Below, piece after piece: positions 61,022 to 64,000 of a stretch of DNA of 64,000 bases. Both the position numbers and the translations under genes were made by a program. The notes under the pieces were generated by a model. That model saw only the letters and a program-made list of their open reading frames with translations, had not been told where the DNA came from and made no database searches. Positions within the stretch are counted from its first letter, which is position 1. Every line of letters begins with the position of its first letter. This stretch comes from Paraphoma chrysanthemicola (taxonomy: Eukaryota > Ascomycota > Dothideomycetes > Pleosporales > Phaeosphaeriaceae): positions 744,001 to 808,000 of the forward strand of contig JAGMWG010000017.1 in assembly GCA_020744225.1 (NCBI GenBank), given 5' to 3'.

Positions 61022-63970
61022 TCATGACGTTTTCTCTAACCTGTCAAGCACCTTCTTAACCTTCTCCAATAAATCCGCCACGCGAAACGGCTTGCTGACA
61101 ACATCGTCCATGCCGCTCTCCTTCGCCGTCGCAATTTGCTCGCCCCGAACATTCGCCGTGACTGCAATAACGGGGACATGTTTTTTCAACTCGCCGTTGC
61201 GTTCCATTTCCCTAATACGTTTGCAGCATGTTAGGCCATCCATTTCCGGCATTTCGAGGTCCATGAGGATGATGGACAAGGGTATAGGATTGGGTTTCGT
61301 GGGTTTGGTGTGAAGTGTGGTGGTGACAATGTGGTCGAGTGCGAAGAGGCCGTTATCTGCGGTACTGACGATGCAGCCTGCTTTGGTGAGTTGTTTGGAT
61401 AGGACTCGCTGGTTCACGAGATTGTCTTCTACTATGAGGACGTGCAACTTTTCTAGCTCAGAAGAAGTGGGGATTTCGGGTGCGGGCTTGCCGATGTCCA
61501 CATTGGACACTGCAGCGACGAGTTCTTTTGACGCGTCGGCGTGCGACGGGGTGTGCGAGTCGATCGATTGGCGACGGGATTGGGCTGCTTGACTACTACC
61601 AGATGTCATCCTTTTGCACTGCAGGAAGAAACCGAAGGTGCTGCCAACGTTGGCTTCAGATGAGACACCAATTTGTCCGCCGTGCAGCTCGGCGAGCTGG
61701 CGGGAGATGAAAAGGCCAAGGCCAGAGCCCCCGTAATGTGCATGGGTGCGTGGTGATGCCTGGGCGAAGCGCTCGAAAAGGAGTTCCTTTTCTTCGCGGG
61801 TGAGCCCACAGCCAGTATCCTCAACATCAACGTGCAGATAAAGCAGCTGCCCCGAGCCCCAGTCCTCACCAGCGGTGAGGTCAACGAGAGTTCCTCTTGT
61901 CGGTACGTAGTCGAAGCCTTTGTCAAGCTGCGGTTGTTCTGGCGATACACTGATGTGTACCGTTATGGAGCGTTTGGGGCTATGTTGCGTGAACTTGATG
62001 GCATTCGTGATAAGATTCACGGTGATCTGGAGGAGCCGTGTGGGATCAAGTAGGACCCAGTCGACATCATGATGGTCTAGAGATGAGTGCCGAACAAACT
62101 TGAAGTCGATATCCTTGGCCTGTATCTCAGGATTGAACATCTTCATCGCACGCTGAACGACTGCAACGGGCTGTGCGGGTACTGGTGTTATTAGTAGTAG
62201 GTTCGAGTCAAGTTTCGAAACCGTGAGAATGTCGTCTACTATAGACTTTTGATGCTGCACACATAGCGCAATGTTGTTGGCGGCTTCAATGCATTCAGCC
62301 ACAGCCCGCTCGTCCTCAGCGCGGAAATGATGCTGCGTCAAGGTGTCTCGGATGTCGTCGGCGCAGATTAATATCGCCGACAGCGGGTTCCTCATCTCGT
62401 GCGACGTAATATCGATGAATTCGTTCTGCTGTCGTTTCGTCTCCTCGGCTTCGCGCAATCGCGTCTCTTGTAGACCTTGAGCCCCTGTATGACGAATTAG
62501 TACACATCATCGATGACCTGTGAGAATTGTGCACTTACATTTGATATGGGATATGTCTGTGATTGATCCCATGATACTGATCACTTCTCCATCCGGGCCA
62601 AGTTCAGGTTGAGATGAAGCGAGGACCCAGTACTCGATAGTCTCTCCGCTGAGATCGCGTGGTTGGACTTGAGTATTCTTGAGCTGCAGTTCCCTAACCG
62701 ACGGTTTCATTGTCCTCATCATTTCATCCCACATGTCTTTCGCAACTGGTTGACTAGCCTCGGTCATGAGCTTCATGAAACCCAGATTATCGCTGTCTTC
62801 TCGTGGCGCACCAGTCATCTCGAAGTAGCGATCATTGCCCTCTACCAGAACGCCCTCGGGGTTAAACAGATACATGCCTAGAGGTGATAGCTCCGTCATT
62901 CGCCGCATACGACTGGTCTGTAGCTCGAGCTGTTTGGAGAGTTGTTCTCTTTGCTGTGCTGCGGTTTCAGCTGCGTGCCTACTGCGGCGCACCTCGTCCT
63001 CGAAGAGAAGGACGGAAGCCAGAGAGGTCGCAAGCTGTCTGTTTAACATGGCTGCAAATGCCTTATAGTCCTCGTCGTATGCTCGTTGTGGGTTGATGCC
63101 AATCAAGAGGAATGCGAATACATTTTCGCCATTTGTAGGTCGAACTGGAAAGATGATGGCTTCCTTACACGGGTCACCATAGCCTCGCCATTGGATGTCT
63201 TCGAGGAGAGACTCCGGGAGTGTACCATCCCGCGTCTGCAGTGTGGTCGGCTCGCGAGTTCTCATGGCTTCCCTAAAGGCTGGCACGAAACCCTCCTGCG
63301 AACGCTTGAGATCGAGCTTCTTAGGGCATGCTGGATGTCCTGTGGGTATACCGATTGATCCTTCCAGAAGACATGACTTTAATGAGATGGTGCTGTCGGA
63401 GGAATGTGATGCGCTATCGGCATCATCCGAGTCAGCAATCGAGTACAGTAGGGCGAATGGAACGTCGTGATGGTTGTGCTCAAGACCATCTAGTGTTCTC
63501 TGCCAGAAATCTTTCACGGTTCTTGTCGCGTTTAGACATTCTCCGAGGTACCGCAACATCTGCATCCGCCGACTACTTATGGTCTGGTAAGTAGTCTCGA
63601 ATGGGCCGTTGTAGAAGCCCAGGATGCGATCCGTGCCGCCGTATATAGGGATGAAAGACCACGAGAAGAATGTCTCCTCCAGGTAGCCATAACGTTCGAT
63701 TGGTAGATAGTCGTTTTCCATGCGAACGCTTAAACCCGTTCGTGCACATTCGCGAAATATGGGGCCCACACCGTCCCAAATCTCCCGAAACGGCCCTGCA
63801 AGACATTCACACTGCGTCAGCGATGTTTCATTCCATTGATATCTAGAGACGTCTTACCGCTGAATCCTGTACCCATCAGATCGGGATGTTTGTTGCCAGC
63901 AACCTCGATCTTGTAGGCTTCATTGTACATCATTGTCAATTCCTCTCCCCAAAATAGGGCAGCCGGATGT
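61022..63970 (-). CDS. Hybrid sensor histidine kinase, 5' part beyond window
   Basis: Visible minus-strand exons: 63858-63970, 62539-63795 and 61022-62484, joined by introns of 62 and 54 nt; bases 63971-64000 belong to an upstream intron, so the N-terminus is missing and about 943 residues are visible. Numbering from the first visible codon: a GAF-like sensory part, a PAS domain near 334-456, a HisKA domain with phospho-accepting His485 in S-H-E-M-R-N-P-L-S-A, a HATPase domain with N-box N-L-I-T-N-A-I-K-F-T, G1 D-T-G-C-G-L and G2 G-G-S-G-L-G-L-F-I-S, then a receiver domain with phospho-accepting Asp865 in I-L-M-D-L-E-M-P-E-M-D-G. So a full phosphorelay is encoded. Fungal hybrids of this kind sense light, redox or osmotic stress and feed an Ypd1-type phosphotransfer protein. 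The subgroup cannot be fixed without the N-terminus. Confidence 0.93.
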
Positions 63971-64000
63971 CTAGGAGTAGTTAGTTTTGGTCATAGTGAA

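Overview
The window is nuclear DNA of a filamentous ascomycete (Pezizomycotina). The family content fits a Dothideomycete, but that is an inference. Support comes from many 44-70 nt GT..AG introns, a SAT4/PTH11-type rhodopsin-domain protein, a Zn2Cys6 and an ADR1/AmdX-type C2H2 regulator, a fungal hybrid histidine kinase, a group II G-alpha and an AusD-like methyltransferase. Most exon joins below were worked out by hand from splice sites and reading phase, and the coding lengths close in frame. No tRNA, rRNA, CRISPR or intact transposon was seen.

Layout. 0-1 kb: a low-complexity protein with a C-terminal zinc ribbon. 1-7.9 kb: about 7 kb without a supportable gene, ahead of the AmdX-like regulator (7.9-11.5 kb). 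13.7-17.6 kb: a multi-pass membrane protein, dynactin p25 and a broken F-box gene. 18.5-19.8 kb: a rhodopsin-domain membrane protein (minus strand). 23.1-31.6 kb (minus strand): gamma-tubulin, a Pgc1-like phospholipase C, epsilon-COP and an AusD-like methyltransferase. 32.5-44.1 kb (plus strand): spermidine synthase, NAD kinase, a Zn2Cys6 regulator and an isocitrate-lyase-superfamily enzyme. 44.5-50.6 kb (minus strand): a secreted repeat protein, mitoribosomal mS38 and a G-alpha subunit. 53.5-55.5 kb: a long coiled-coil protein. 56.2-64 kb (minus strand): a protein kinase fused to two zinc fingers, a second broken F-box gene, and a hybrid histidine kinase that runs off the right edge.

Most genes are single-copy housekeeping or signalling genes (microtubule nucleation, dynein transport, COPI traffic, lipid turnover, polyamine and NADP synthesis, two-component and heterotrimeric G-protein signalling). 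They are not an obvious co-functional cluster. The most unusual items are the kinase/zinc-finger fusion, the two F-box loci with in-frame stops, the secreted protein built on 21-bp minisatellites, and the lone AusD-like methyltransferase head-to-head with spermidine synthase.
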